The translations under genes were made by a program, and so were the position numbers. Positions 15,610 through 23,922 of a stretch of DNA of 64,000 nucleotides are shown piece after piece. Source of the stretch: Microbispora sp. H13382 (GTDB taxonomy: Bacteria > Actinomycetota > Actinomycetes > Streptosporangiales > Streptosporangiaceae). Within the stretch, counting starts at the first letter, position 1. Each line of letters opens with the position of its first letter. The DNA lies in contig NZ_JABBXA010000030.1 of the NCBI RefSeq assembly GCF_014161445.1, forward strand, positions 1-64,000. Direction: 5' to 3'. The notes under the pieces were generated by a model. It worked only from the letters and a program-made list of their open reading frames with translations. It made no database searches and had not been told where the DNA came from.

Positions 15610-16548
15610 TCAGGCAATTCGCTTCGCCGCCAGGCGCTCGGGAGTCGGCCAGCGCACGTCGTGAGCCCATCCGGCCTTCTCGAACCAGCGGATGACACCC
15701 GCGCTGAGGTCGATCTGGCCCTTGAGCGCGCCGTGCCGGGCGCAGGTGGGGTCGGAGTGGTGGAGGTTGTGCCACGACTCGCCGAACGAGGGGATGGCCA
15801 GCCACCAGACGTTGCGGGACTTGTCGCGCGACTCGAACACCTCCTCGCCGAACACGTGGCAGATGGAGTTGATCGACCAGGTGACGTGGTGCAGCAGCCC
15901 GATCCGCATCAGCGTGCCCCAGAAGAACGCGGTCAGCGCGCCCTGCCAGGACCAGGTGATCAGTCCGCCGAGGACCGGCGGGAGCAGCAAAGAGGTGATC
16001 GCGATCGTGGGGAACCACCGGTGCAGCTTCTTGATGTCCGGGTCCTTCAGCAGGTCCGGGGCGTACTTGGCGCGGTTGACGCGCTCGACCTCGAAGAGCC
16101 AGCCCACGTGCGCGTACAGCAGGCCCTTGCACATCGACTTGAAGCCGGGCCCGAACCGCCACGGCGAGTGCGGGTCGCCCTCCTTGTCGGAGAACTTGTG
16201 GTGCTTGCGGTGGGCGGCCACCCAGTCCAGCACCGACATCTCCAGCGAGAGGCTGCCGGCGATCCCGAGCGCGATCTTCAGAGGCCGGTTGGCCTTGAAC
16301 GAGCCGTGCGTGAAGTAGCGGTGGAACCCGACCGTGACCCCCAAGCCGGACACGATGTAGAAGACGCCGGCGATCGCGACGTCCGTCCAGCCCAGGCCCC
16401 ATCCCCAGGCGAACGGTACTGCGACGATGACCGCGAGGATCGGAAGGCCGACGACGAGTGCGAAGACGACCAGATCGGCTTTGCTCTTGCCTTCGGGTTC
16501 GAAGTCCGGCTTCGGCTGTGGGGAGGGACGGTCGGTCAGGACGGTCAT
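15610..16548 (-). CDS. Membrane fatty acid (acyl-CoA) desaturase
   Basis: A 312-residue delta-9-type desaturase that inserts a double bond into saturated acyl chains using O2 and reduced ferredoxin or cytochrome. The three His boxes are HRYFTH, HRKHH and HNLHH, with membrane segments near residues 25-75 and 175-220. The ATG at 16548 follows GAGGT. Upstream is a tandem pair of TACG-N4-CGTA palindromes that probably bind the downstream TetR protein, so membrane fluidity control is inferred. Confidence 0.9.
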   Translation of the reverse strand: MTVLTDRPSPQPKPDFEPEGKSKADLVVFALVVGLPILAVIVAVPFAWGWGLGWTDVAIAGVFYIVSGLGVTVGFHRYFTHGSFKANRPLKIALGIAGSLSLEMSVLDWVAAHRKHHKFSDKEGDPHSPWRFGPGFKSMCKGLLYAHVGWLFEVERVNRAKYAPDLLKDPDIKKLHRWFPTIAITSLLLPPVLGGLITWSWQGALTAFFWGTLMRIGLLHHVTWSINSICHVFGEEVFESRDKSRNVWWLAIPSFGESWHNLHHSDPTCARHGALKGQIDLSAGVIRWFEKAGWAHDVRWPTPERLAAKRIA

Positions 16549-16581
16549 GGGCTACCTCACGAGATGGGAAAGAATTTCTGG

Positions 16582-16625
16582 CTACGCAACCGTAACCTAC
16601 GCCATCGTAAGTTAGGAATCCCTAA
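16582..16625. promoter_or_regulatory. Tandem operator upstream of the desaturase
   Basis: CTACGCAACCGTAA and CTACGCCATCGTAA repeat with a 15-bp period; each contains a TACG-N4-CGTA palindrome. A third palindrome TTAGG-AATC-CCTAA follows at 16612-16625. Two adjacent palindromes suit cooperative TetR dimers. Confidence 0.6.
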
Positions 16626-16831
16626 GAGCGAATGTGTGGAAGGTGACGCTCCGGGCCATATCTGGTGGCGAATCCACGCCTTGCACCAACGGTCGGCCAT
16701 CTGGTAATGCCTCGTGCTCGCTCTCGGCCACGCCGTCGATGCCGCGGCGTCCACCGCGACGTGCCCGTAATGCCGTCTCGATAACACCCGGGAGCGCCTC
16801 ATTTCGAGAGACATGCCAGGAGGCGGCGGCA

Positions 16832-17346
16832 TCACGATTCCGTGGTCCGAGGCCGGGCCGCGGCGACGAGGCGGGCGCCGAGTGCGCGGATGTGCTCGAC
16901 GAGTTCGGGCGGCTCGTGCACCTCGAACGGGACGCCGAGCCGTGCGACCCACGCGGCCGGCTCGTCGAGGGAGTTCGACCCGGTGCTGAGGACGCACGCG
17001 CCGTCGTCGACCGGCTCGACCACCGCCATCGTCGGGGGCATCCGGGCGGCGACGACCTCGGCCGGGGCGTGCACGGTGAACCGGCCGCGGTAGCGGTAGG
17101 GGTCGACGCAGCCGGTACGGCTCGGCGGTGCGGCGGTCCTCGGCGCCGTCGTGGGAGCGGTAGCCGAACCGCAGGCTCTCCCGGTGGCGACGGCCGCGGC
17201 GATCGCGGTGAGCACGTCCGGGTCCACGGCCGAGGCCGGGTCCGTCAGGGGAACCGTGACCGACCGCAGGTCGCCGACGCGGTGCCGGAGCCGGGACGGG
17301 AGGACCTGTTCGAGCTTGGCGAGGGCGCGGAGCGAGGTCTCCTGGA
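16832..17346 (-). pseudogene. WYL-domain (YafY-type) regulator remnant
   Basis: Fragments of a WYL-domain transcription factor are recognisable: ETSLRALAKLEQVLPSRLRHRVGDLRSV, then in another frame ESLRFGYRSHDGAEDRRTAEPYR, then back in the first frame PYRYRGRFTVHAPAEVVAARMP. The frame changes, the missing WYLVAWD-type core and the absent N-terminal HTH show it is broken. It ends at TGA 16832 and abuts a second pseudogene on the other strand. Confidence 0.8.
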
Positions 17347-17740
17347 CGTTCGGCCTGCACGACTTGCCCGCGGCGCAACTGGCGTGGATCGCGGAGAAGT
17401 TCAAGGAGTGGACCGCCCCGGCCCGCGAACTGCCCGAGGAGGCGGTGGACCTCGACCAGGCGCTCATCGATGTGAGCATCTACTGGTTCACCCGGACCGC
17501 CGCCTCGGCCGCCCGTCTCCACAAGGAGGGGCAGAAGGGCTGGGGGGCGGCGGCCGAGTATTCCGCGCTGCCGCACGGCGTCGCCGTCTTCCCGGGCGAT
17601 GCCGGGGTCCGGCGGATCGCCGAGCGCGAACACAACGTCGTGCACTGGTCCGAGTTCGACCGCGGCGGCCACTTCGCCGCGATGGAGGCGCCGACCTGCT
17701 CGTCGAGGACGTCAGGGCCTTCTTCCGCCCCCTCCGGTGA
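17347..17740 (+). pseudogene. Epoxide hydrolase (alpha/beta hydrolase) C-terminal remnant
   Basis: About 130 codons match the C-terminal part of EHN-type epoxide hydrolases: DLPAAQLAWIAEKFKEWT, VSIYWFTRTAASAARL, GVAVFPGD and HWSEFDRGGHFAAMEAP. A single-base loss near 17693 shifts the frame; the native ending DLLVEDVRAFFRPLR then continues in the next frame to TGA 17738-17740. The N-terminal half with the nucleophile is missing. Confidence 0.8.
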
Positions 17741-17919
17741 GCTCCTGACCCCGGCTCCGGCTCGCGGGCCGGGCGGAGCGGTCGTGCGATGTGACGTGGC
17801 ACGTCCGGGCATGGGGCGAATCACTGGGAAAGACTGATGCTCAGTGAACGGTCGGCTCTGTATCCTGAGTGCGGATTCGGGCGGCCGCCGGAATCCGGCA
17901 AAGCGGGACGTTGTGCCCT

Positions 17920-17990
17920 TCCCGGGTCGTCTAGGGGCAAGACTACAGATTTTGGTTCTGTCAACGGAGGTTCGAATCCTCCCCCGGGAG
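17920..17990 (+). tRNA. tRNA-Gln (anticodon TTG)
   Basis: A complete cloverleaf: acceptor TCCCGGG/CCCGGGA, anticodon arm CAGA-TTTTGGT-TCTG with anticodon TTG, and T arm GGAGG-TTCGAAT-CCTCC. The CCA end is not encoded. Confidence 0.95.
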
Positions 17991-18154
17991 CCTGTTCATC
18001 CGTCCGTCCGCGCCCCAGGGGGGCTGGTTCCCTCTCGGGGCACGGCAGGTAAGCTCACCTTGTCGAGCGGGTGACCGTGCGGTTCCTGGGTAGTGGACGC
18101 GTGGAAGCCGCAGCCGATCCCGTGTAAGCCGCGACGCCGAGGGAGCCTCAGTCC

Positions 18155-19633
18155 GTGAGTGTGCCGCGCCCGGCAGCCGTGATCGTCCTCGCCGCGGGCG
18201 AGGGCACCAGGATGAAATCGAAAACCCCCAAGGTCCTCCACGAGGTCTGTGGTCGTTCACTCGTGGACCACATGCTCGCCGCCGCGCGCGGCCTCGCCCC
18301 CGAGCGGCTGATCGTGGTCATCGGGCACGCGCGCGAGCAGGTCGGCGCCCAGCTGGCGGCGACCGCGCCGGACGCCCGTACGGTCGTCCAGGACAAGCAG
18401 AACGGCACGGGTCACGCCGTGCGCACCGCCCTCGAAGCCGAGGGCCCGATCGACGGCACCGTCCTGGTGACGTACGGCGACACCCCGCTGCTGCGCACCG
18501 AGACCCTGGCGGCCCTGCTCGAACGGCACGCCGCCGACGGCAACGCCGTCACGGTGCTGACCGCCGTCGTCCCCGACCCGACCGGTTACGGCCGGATCGT
18601 GCGCGACGAGGACGGCGCGGTGCTGGAGATCGTCGAGGAGAAGGACGCCACCCCCGAGCAGCGCGTGATCGCCGAGATGAACTCGGGTGTGTACGCCTTC
18701 GACGGCGCGCTGCTGGCCGACGGCCTGAAGCGGATCGGCGCCGCCAACGCCCAGGGCGAGGAGTACCTGACCGACGTGCTGGCCATCCTCCGCGAGGACG
18801 GCCACCGGGTGGGCGCGCACGTGGCCGCCGACCACGCCGAGGTCGAGGGCGTCAACGACCGCGTCCAGCTCGCCTTCGTCCGGCGCGTGCTCAACGACCG
18901 CATCCTGGAGGCGCACATGCGCGCCGGGGTGACCGTCGTCGACCCGGCCGGCACGTGGGTCGACGCCGGGGTCACGATCGAGCCCGACGCCGTGATCCAT
19001 CCCGGCACCCAGTTGAAGGGCGCCACCCGGATCGGCGCGGGGGCGCAGGTCGGGCCGGGCAGCACGCTCACCGACACGGTCGTCGGCGAGGACGCCGTCG
19101 TGCGCAACACCGTCGCCGACGGCGCGGAGATCGGCCCCGGCGCCGCCGTGGGTCCGTTCGCCTACCTGCGCCCCGGCACCGTGCTGGGCCCCACGGGCAA
19201 GATCGGCGCGTTCGTCGAGACCAAGAACGCGCGGATCGGCGAGGGCTCCAAGGTCCCGCACCTGACGTACGTCGGCGACGCGACGATCGGGGTCGGCTCC
19301 AACATCGGCGCCGCCTGCGTCTTCGTCAACTACGACGGCGTCGCCAAGCACCACACGGTCGTGGGCGACCACGTGCGCGTGGGCAGCGACAACATGCTCG
19401 TCGCCCCGGTCACGATCGGGGACGGCGCCTACACGGCCGCCGGATCGGTGATCACGTCCGACGTGCCCCCCGGGGCGATGGCGGTCGCCCGCGGCAAACA
19501 GCGCAACATCGAGGGCTGGGTGGTGCGCCGCCGCGCCGGCACCCGGTCCGCGGAGGCGGCCCTGCGGGCGACAGAAGCCCGCGACACGACCGCGGCGAAC
19601 GGCGCAGACCCCGCCAATGACCAGGGCCAATGA
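18155..19633 (+). CDS. glmU: Bifunctional GlmU: GlcNAc-1-P uridylyltransferase / GlcN-1-P acetyltransferase
   Basis: A 492-residue enzyme making UDP-GlcNAc for peptidoglycan. The N-terminal uridylyltransferase has [19 protein letters not shown] and QNGTGHAV; from about residue 260 hexapeptide repeats form the left-handed beta-helix acetyltransferase, with [22 protein letters not shown] and the [13 protein letters not shown] block. GTG start at 18155 with GAGGGAG upstream. The last codons (ANDQGQ) lie inside a 13-bp tandem repeat that carries the stop codon, so the C-terminus is locally repeat-derived. Followed by the prs operon. Confidence 0.95.
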   Translation: MSVPRPAAVIVLAAGEGTRMKSKTPKVLHEVCGRSLVDHMLAAARGLAPERLIVVIGHAREQVGAQLAATAPDARTVVQDKQNGTGHAVRTALEAEGPIDGTVLVTYGDTPLLRTETLAALLERHAADGNAVTVLTAVVPDPTGYGRIVRDEDGAVLEIVEEKDATPEQRVIAEMNSGVYAFDGALLADGLKRIGAANAQGEEYLTDVLAILREDGHRVGAHVAADHAEVEGVNDRVQLAFVRRVLNDRILEAHMRAGVTVVDPAGTWVDAGVTIEPDAVIHPGTQLKGATRIGAGAQVGPGSTLTDTVVGEDAVVRNTVADGAEIGPGAAVGPFAYLRPGTVLGPTGKIGAFVETKNARIGEGSKVPHLTYVGDATIGVGSNIGAACVFVNYDGVAKHHTVVGDHVRVGSDNMLVAPVTIGDGAYTAAGSVITSDVPPGAMAVARGKQRNIEGWVVRRRAGTRSAEAALRATEARDTTAANGADPANDQGQ

Positions 19634-19691
19634 CCAGGGCCGGTGATCAGGGCCGGTGATCAGGGCCGGTAATGAGGACCGGCGATCAGGA
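19614..19691. repeat. 13-bp tandem repeat, six copies, across the glmU stop
   Basis: Six consecutive 13-mers run from CCAATGACCAGGG (twice) through CCGGTGATCAGGG (twice) to CCGGTAATGAGGA and CCGGCGATCAGGA. The glmU stop TGA (19631-19633) is in copy 2. The unit length is not a multiple of three, so copy-number change would alter the reading frame of the tail. Confidence 0.9.
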
Positions 19692-19794
19692 CCACCTGCG
19701 GCCCGCCTCCCCGCGGGCCGTACGGGGACAGGAAAGACACGTACGAGGCGCGGTCTGACCGCGTAGCGCCTAAGGGCCAGGCCAGGAGGACACC

Positions 19795-19926
19795 GTGACC
19801 GACCACATCGACCGGGCGAAGGGGTTCGCGAGCCCCGGGCGAAACGAGGGAACGGCGCCACGGCCGGCCCGGCCTCACCACGCCCGGTACGGCGAACAGG
19901 CTCGACACGCGAGGAGCGCGGCATGA
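19795..19926 (+). CDS. Small 43-residue ORF coupled to prs
   Basis: A GTG at 19795 follows a strong AGGAGG, better than the site in front of prs itself. The frame encodes 43 residues, basic and rich in Arg, Ala and His, and ends with TGA overlapping the prs ATG (ATGA, 19923-19926). The strong signal and coupling suggest it is translated, either as a small protein or to set prs translation. No homologue is recognised. Confidence 0.5.
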   Translation: MTDHIDRAKGFASPGRNEGTAPRPARPHHARYGEQARHARSAA

Positions 19927-20900
19927 GCGGCAAGAAGACGACCGGCGAGCGGAACCTGATGTTCTTCTCCGGCCGGTCCCACCCGGAGCTGGCCGAGGAG
20001 GTCGCGAGCGCCCTCGGCGTCGAGATAACGCCGACCGCGCTGCGCGACTTCGCCAACGGCGAGATCTACGTGCGGTATCTGGAGTCGGTGCGCGGCTGCG
20101 ACGCCTTCGTGATGCAGAGCCACACCGCGCCGATCAACCAGTGGATCATGGAGCAGCTGATCATGGTGGACGCCCTCAAGCGGGCCTCGGCCAAGCGGGT
20201 CACCGTGATCATGCCGTTCTACGGCTACAGCCGGCAGGACAAGAAGGGCCGCGGCCGCGAGCCGATCACCGCCAGGCTGATGGCCGACCTGTTCAAGCAG
20301 GCGGGCGCCGACCGGATGATGTCCATCGACCTGCACACCTCGCAGATCCAGGGCTTCTTCGACGGTCCGGTGGACCACCTGTTCGCCCTGCCCGTCCTGA
20401 TCAACTACCTGCGCGGCAAGCTCGACCCGGCGACCACCACGATCGTCTCTCCCGACACCGGCCGCGTACGGCTGGCCGAGCGCTGGTCGGACTCGCTCGG
20501 CACGCCCGTGGCGTTCATCCACAAGCGGCGCGACCTCGACGTGGCCAACCAGGTGAAGGTGCACGAGGTGGTCGGCAAGGTGCGCGGCAGGACCTGCGTG
20601 CTGATCGACGACATGATCGACACCGGCGGCTCGATCTGCAAGGCGGCGGACGCGCTGTACGAGCACGGCGCGACCGACGTCATCGTGGCCGCCACGCACG
20701 CCATCTTCTCCGACCCGGCCGTGGACCGGCTCAAGAACTCCCGCATCTCCGAGGTGGTCGTGACCAACACGCTGCCGATCCCGGAGGAGAAGAGGTTCGA
20801 CAGCCTCACGGTCATGTCGATCGCCCCGCTGCTCGCCCGGGCCATCACCGAGGTCTTCACCGACGGCTCCGTCACCAGCCTCTTCGAAGGCGACAGCTGA
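19923..20900 (+). CDS. prs: Ribose-phosphate pyrophosphokinase
   Basis: A 325-residue PRPP synthase (ribose 5-phosphate + ATP), supplying PRPP for purines, pyrimidines, His, Trp and NAD. It has the DLHTSQIQGFF block, SPDTGRVRLAERW and the PRPP-binding loop VLIDDMIDTGGSI. Length and order after glmU are typical for bacteria. The ATG overlaps the stop of the upstream small ORF. A strong terminator follows. Confidence 0.95.
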   Translation: MSGKKTTGERNLMFFSGRSHPELAEEVASALGVEITPTALRDFANGEIYVRYLESVRGCDAFVMQSHTAPINQWIMEQLIMVDALKRASAKRVTVIMPFYGYSRQDKKGRGREPITARLMADLFKQAGADRMMSIDLHTSQIQGFFDGPVDHLFALPVLINYLRGKLDPATTTIVSPDTGRVRLAERWSDSLGTPVAFIHKRRDLDVANQVKVHEVVGKVRGRTCVLIDDMIDTGGSICKAADALYEHGATDVIVAATHAIFSDPAVDRLKNSRISEVVVTNTLPIPEEKRFDSLTVMSIAPLLARAITEVFTDGSVTSLFEGDS

Positions 20901-20904
20901 GCCA

Positions 20905-20947
20905 CACCACCGGGCCCCCGGTCACGTCGTCCGAGGGCCCGGTGGTG
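20905..20947. terminator. Bidirectional terminator between prs and trpS
   Basis: A perfect 13-bp stem CACCACCGGGCCC / GGGCCCGGTGGTG with a 17-nt loop lies between the two convergent genes. Confidence 0.75.
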
Positions 20948-20954
20948 CCGGCAG

Positions 20955-22046
20955 TCAGTAATAGAGGGCGTTCATCGCCGCGCGTACTTCCTTGAGGGTG
21001 GCGTCGGCGATGACGGCGGCGCGTTCGTTGCCGTCGCGCAGCACGCCGCGGACGTGCGCGCGGTCCCGGGCCAGCTCCGCGCGCCGCGCCCGGATGGGCG
21101 CGAAGTAGTCGTTGACCGCCTCGGTGACGGTGGCCTTCAACGCGGCGGCTCCCCTGCCCCCGATCTCGCCGGCCACCTCGTGCGGGTCCCGGCCGAGGCA
21201 CAGCGCGGCCAGGAGGACCAGGCTCGAGACCTCGGGCCGGGCGACGGGGTCGTACGCGATGTGGCGGTCGGCGTCGGTCTTCGCGCCGCGGATCAGCCTG
21301 GCGGTCTCGTCGGCGGTCGCGGCCAGGGCGATGGAGTTGCCCCGGCTCTTGCTCATCTTGCCGCCGTCGGTGCCGAGCAGCAGCGGGGCCTCGGACAGCA
21401 GCGCCTCGGGCTCGGGGAACACGGGGCTGCCCGGGGTGCCGTAGCGGTTGTTGAAGCGGCGTGCGACGGTGCGGGCCACCTCCAGGTGGGGCAGCTGGTC
21501 CTGCCCGACCGGGACGAGCCCGGCCTTGCAGAACAGGATGTCGGCCGCCTGGTGAACCGGATAGGTGCACATCAGCCCGCTGACCGCCGACTGGCGCGAG
21601 TGCGCGATCTCGTCCTTGACCGTGGGGTTGCGGCCCAGCTCCGCGACCGAGACCAGGCTGAGGAACGGCAGGAGCAACTGGTTGAGCGCGGGTATCGCGC
21701 TGTGCGTGAAGATCGTGGCCCGGGCCGGGTCGATGCCGACGGCCAGATAGTCGAGCACCAGGTCCTCCACGTGCTCGGCGAGCCGGTCGGCGACGTCGCG
21801 ATCGGTCAGGACCTGGTAGTCCGCGACGAGCACCATCATGTCCACCCCCAGGTTCTGCAGGCGGACGCGGTTGTGCAGGCTGCCGAAGTAGTGTCCCAGG
21901 TGCAGCCTTCCGGTCGGGCGGTCGCCGGTCAGCGCGCGGAACCGGCCGGGCCGCTCCCGGACCGATCTCTCCAGTTCGGCGCTGCGCCGTCGCGCGGCCG
22001 GCACATCGAGGTCGTCGGACGTGGTGGTGTCGAGGGTCGTGCTCAT
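20955..22046 (-). CDS. trpS: Tryptophanyl-tRNA synthetase
   Basis: A 363-residue class I TrpRS. The ATP motifs are PTGRLHLGHYFG (HIGH form) and GGKMSKSRGN (KMSKS). It charges tRNA-Trp. The ATG at 22046 follows AGGGAGAG. The 150-nt leader contains a Trp-rich leader ORF and a terminator, so expression should rise when charged tRNA-Trp is scarce. Confidence 0.93.
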   Translation of the reverse strand: MSTTLDTTTSDDLDVPAARRRSAELERSVRERPGRFRALTGDRPTGRLHLGHYFGSLHNRVRLQNLGVDMMVLVADYQVLTDRDVADRLAEHVEDLVLDYLAVGIDPARATIFTHSAIPALNQLLLPFLSLVSVAELGRNPTVKDEIAHSRQSAVSGLMCTYPVHQAADILFCKAGLVPVGQDQLPHLEVARTVARRFNNRYGTPGSPVFPEPEALLSEAPLLLGTDGGKMSKSRGNSIALAATADETARLIRGAKTDADRHIAYDPVARPEVSSLVLLAALCLGRDPHEVAGEIGGRGAAALKATVTEAVNDYFAPIRARRAELARDRAHVRGVLRDGNERAAVIADATLKEVRAAMNALYY

Positions 22047-22108
22047 GTGGTCTCTCCCTTGGCGGCTGGTTCGCCGTTCCGACGGCGACCCCTCGTCCAG
22101 GGAGCACG

Positions 22109-22135
22109 AAAAAGGGCCGTCCATCCGAACGGCCC
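22109..22135 (-). terminator. Attenuator terminator in the trpS leader
   Basis: Reading leftward, GGGCCGT-TCGGATGG-ACGGCCC followed by TTTTT forms a classical intrinsic terminator about 65 nt before the trpS ATG and 28 nt after the leader peptide stop. A terminator here only makes sense as a regulated attenuator. Confidence 0.8.
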
Positions 22136-22162
22136 GGTCGTACGCGTGTGAGATGGCCGCTC

Positions 22163-22195
22163 CTATTCGGAGCGCCACCAGCCCAGACACGACAT
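22163..22195 (-). CDS. trpS leader peptide with tandem Trp codons
   Basis: The ORF MSCLGWWRSE-stop (ATG at 22195) has two adjacent Trp codons just before a hairpin CGCTCC-GAATA-GGAGCG that spans its end. This is the classical layout of a ribosome-mediated attenuator: stalling at the Trp codons would free downstream RNA to prevent the terminator at 22109-22135. A -10-like TACACT lies at 22211-22216, placing the RNA start a few bases before the ATG. Confidence 0.8.
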   Translation of the reverse strand: MSCLGWWRSE

Positions 22196-22210
22196 ACGAA
22201 TCACGCGGCC

Positions 22211-22216
22211 AGTGTA
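22211..22216 (-). promoter_or_regulatory. Probable -10 element of the trpS transcript
   Basis: TACACT on the minus strand is spaced correctly to start RNA just upstream of the leader peptide. No clear -35 hexamer is visible. Confidence 0.45.
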
Positions 22217-22261
22217 ACGGGGAACGGCGGACCACGCCCTCGGCGCCGCGGTGAGCGGATC

Positions 22262-23518
22262 TCAGCGCGCGGGAGCGTGACGGCCCATGCGCGCGCCTGG
22301 GCGGAGCGCCGCCAGCCGGCGCCGACCGAACGTGCCGGCCGCGGCGCCGGCGCCGGTCGCGGCGAGCGCGATCAGGAAGGGCGCTGCCGGGCCGTACCGG
22401 TCGGCGAGGGAGCCCGACAGCAGCGCGCCGATCGCGTAGCCGATGACGACGGAGGAGGTGAGCAGGGTCATGACCCAGGAGATCCGCTCCACCGGCACCG
22501 CCATTTCGGCCAGTGTGTACGCGGTGACGAGGATCGGCGCGATGGTGACGCCGGGAAGCGCGATCAACGGGGCCAGCACCCACAGACCACCGGCGTTCAA
22601 CCCGCCCGTGATCGCGAGGGGCAGGCTGAGAACGCCCAGGAGGACGAAGCCGCCCTGGAGCCGGCGGACGAGCGGGAGGGACGCGGGCAGCATCGGGACG
22701 AGCACCCCGGCGAGGGCGCTGCTCAGCCCGAGGATCGCGTAGATCAGCCCGGCCGCACCGCCGGCGCCGGCGTCCTCCGCCCGCCAGGTGACCCCGGCCT
22801 GTATCGAGCCGAAGTAGCAGCCGAGCCCGGTCAGCCCGGCGGCGAGGATGAGCACGGGTGCCAGCGGCGCCCGGGCTCCGGTAACCCGTTCCCGTTCCCC
22901 GACGACCAGGGTGGCCGTGGCGTGCAGGGCGAACGCCACGCACGTCGTGACGGTGAGCCCGGCCGCCACGAGCACCGCCGTCCGGGGCGAAGCCGCCGTC
23001 GCGATCACGCCTACCAGCGCCGGGCCGAGGACGAACGCGAGCTCGTCGCCCGTTCCCTCGAAGCTCATCGCCGTGGGGAGGCGGTCCACCGGCAGCCGGC
23101 CGCGATGAGCCAGCGCCGTCCAGCGAGCCCGGGACAGCGGGCCCACCTGCGGCACCGAGAAGCCCGCGACCGCCGAGGACGCCAGCGACGCCCACGTGGG
23201 GGCATCCGCCCCCACGCACAGCACCAGCAGGACGAGGGCCGCCGTGTGCGCCACGGCCGTGGCCAGGCCGGCGGGCCGGTGCCCGTACCGGTCCGCGGTC
23301 CGCCCCACGAGGGGACCGCCCGCCGCCTGCCCCACCGCGAAGGCCGCGGCCGTGGCGCCGCCCAGCGTGAGCGACTGCGTCGCCCCGCTGACCAGCAGCA
23401 GCGCGCCGAGCTGTCCCATGGTCGCGGGGACGCGGCCGACCAGCGTCACCACCAGGAACCAGGAACCGGTGGCGGCGGGCAGAGAGGTGTAGGCGCGCAG
23501 GGCGTTCCAGCGGCTCAC
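22262..23518 (-). CDS. MFS transporter
   Basis: A roughly 418-residue major facilitator protein with about 12 hydrophobic segments, a GRTADRYGHRPAG loop after TM2 and SGSLADRYGPAAP in the second half. GTG at 23518 overlaps the stop of the DUF2237 gene (GTGA). As last gene of the leftward catabolic operon it is probably an exporter or importer of a pathway compound. Substrate unknown. Confidence 0.82.
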   Translation of the reverse strand: MSRWNALRAYTSLPAATGSWFLVVTLVGRVPATMGQLGALLLVSGATQSLTLGGATAAAFAVGQAAGGPLVGRTADRYGHRPAGLATAVAHTAALVLLVLCVGADAPTWASLASSAVAGFSVPQVGPLSRARWTALAHRGRLPVDRLPTAMSFEGTGDELAFVLGPALVGVIATAASPRTAVLVAAGLTVTTCVAFALHATATLVVGERERVTGARAPLAPVLILAAGLTGLGCYFGSIQAGVTWRAEDAGAGGAAGLIYAILGLSSALAGVLVPMLPASLPLVRRLQGGFVLLGVLSLPLAITGGLNAGGLWVLAPLIALPGVTIAPILVTAYTLAEMAVPVERISWVMTLLTSSVVIGYAIGALLSGSLADRYGPAAPFLIALAATGAGAAAGTFGRRRLAALRPGARMGRHAPAR

Positions 23519-23922
23519 CGTTCGACGCCCCGGCCGTCCGGGCCGGGGCGCGGGTCCACCCCGTACTCCATCAGCGCCTCGCGGGGGACCACCTCCAAAG
23601 CCCGGATGTTGGTCGCCGCGAGGTTCACCGGGCAGGCGCAGCCGGCCAGGTACGCCTCGTACCACTTGGAGGCGATGACGCACCAGTGGTCGCCCGGCTT
23701 CAGCCCGGGGAAGGCGAGGTCCGGCCGCGGCGTCGCGATGTCGTTGCCGACCGTCGACTGGAAGGCGATGAAGCGCTCGTCGACGATCGCGCAGACGGTG
23801 TGCCCCTTGGGGTTGTCGGGCCCGGTGAAGCAGTAGCCGTCGCGCTTGTACCCGGTGATCGGGTCGAAGCCGCAGGGGTCCAGCGGCTCGCCGAAGACGT
23901 TCAGTGCCTGCTCGGTCATCAT
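23515..23922 (-). CDS. DUF2237 protein
   Basis: A 135-residue protein of the DUF2237 family, recognised by NVFGEPLDPCGFDPITGYKR, CFTGPDNPKGHTVCAIV and DHWCVIASKWYEAYLAG. It has several conserved Cys and no known function. Two ATGs lie at 23922 and 23919; the first gives a 4-nt overlap with the amidase stop, the second has better spacing to GAGGAG. It sits between amidase and MFS genes in one operon. Confidence 0.85.
   Translation of the reverse strand: MMTEQALNVFGEPLDPCGFDPITGYKRDGYCFTGPDNPKGHTVCAIVDERFIAFQSTVGNDIATPRPDLAFPGLKPGDHWCVIASKWYEAYLAGCACPVNLAATNIRALEVVPREALMEYGVDPRPGPDGRGVER

Noticed and set aside
15336-15698. N-terminal extension of the TetR protein
   Set aside because: It would be Pro/Ala/Thr low complexity without a good start and would run into the desaturase gene; the ATG at 15335 is preferred.
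19614-19691. Iterons of a replication origin
   Set aside because: No replication gene or AT-rich segment is nearby, and the array overlaps the end of glmU.
22047-22261. T-box riboswitch before trpS
   Set aside because: No T-box sequence or specifier stem was found; the Trp-rich leader peptide plus terminator explains the region better.
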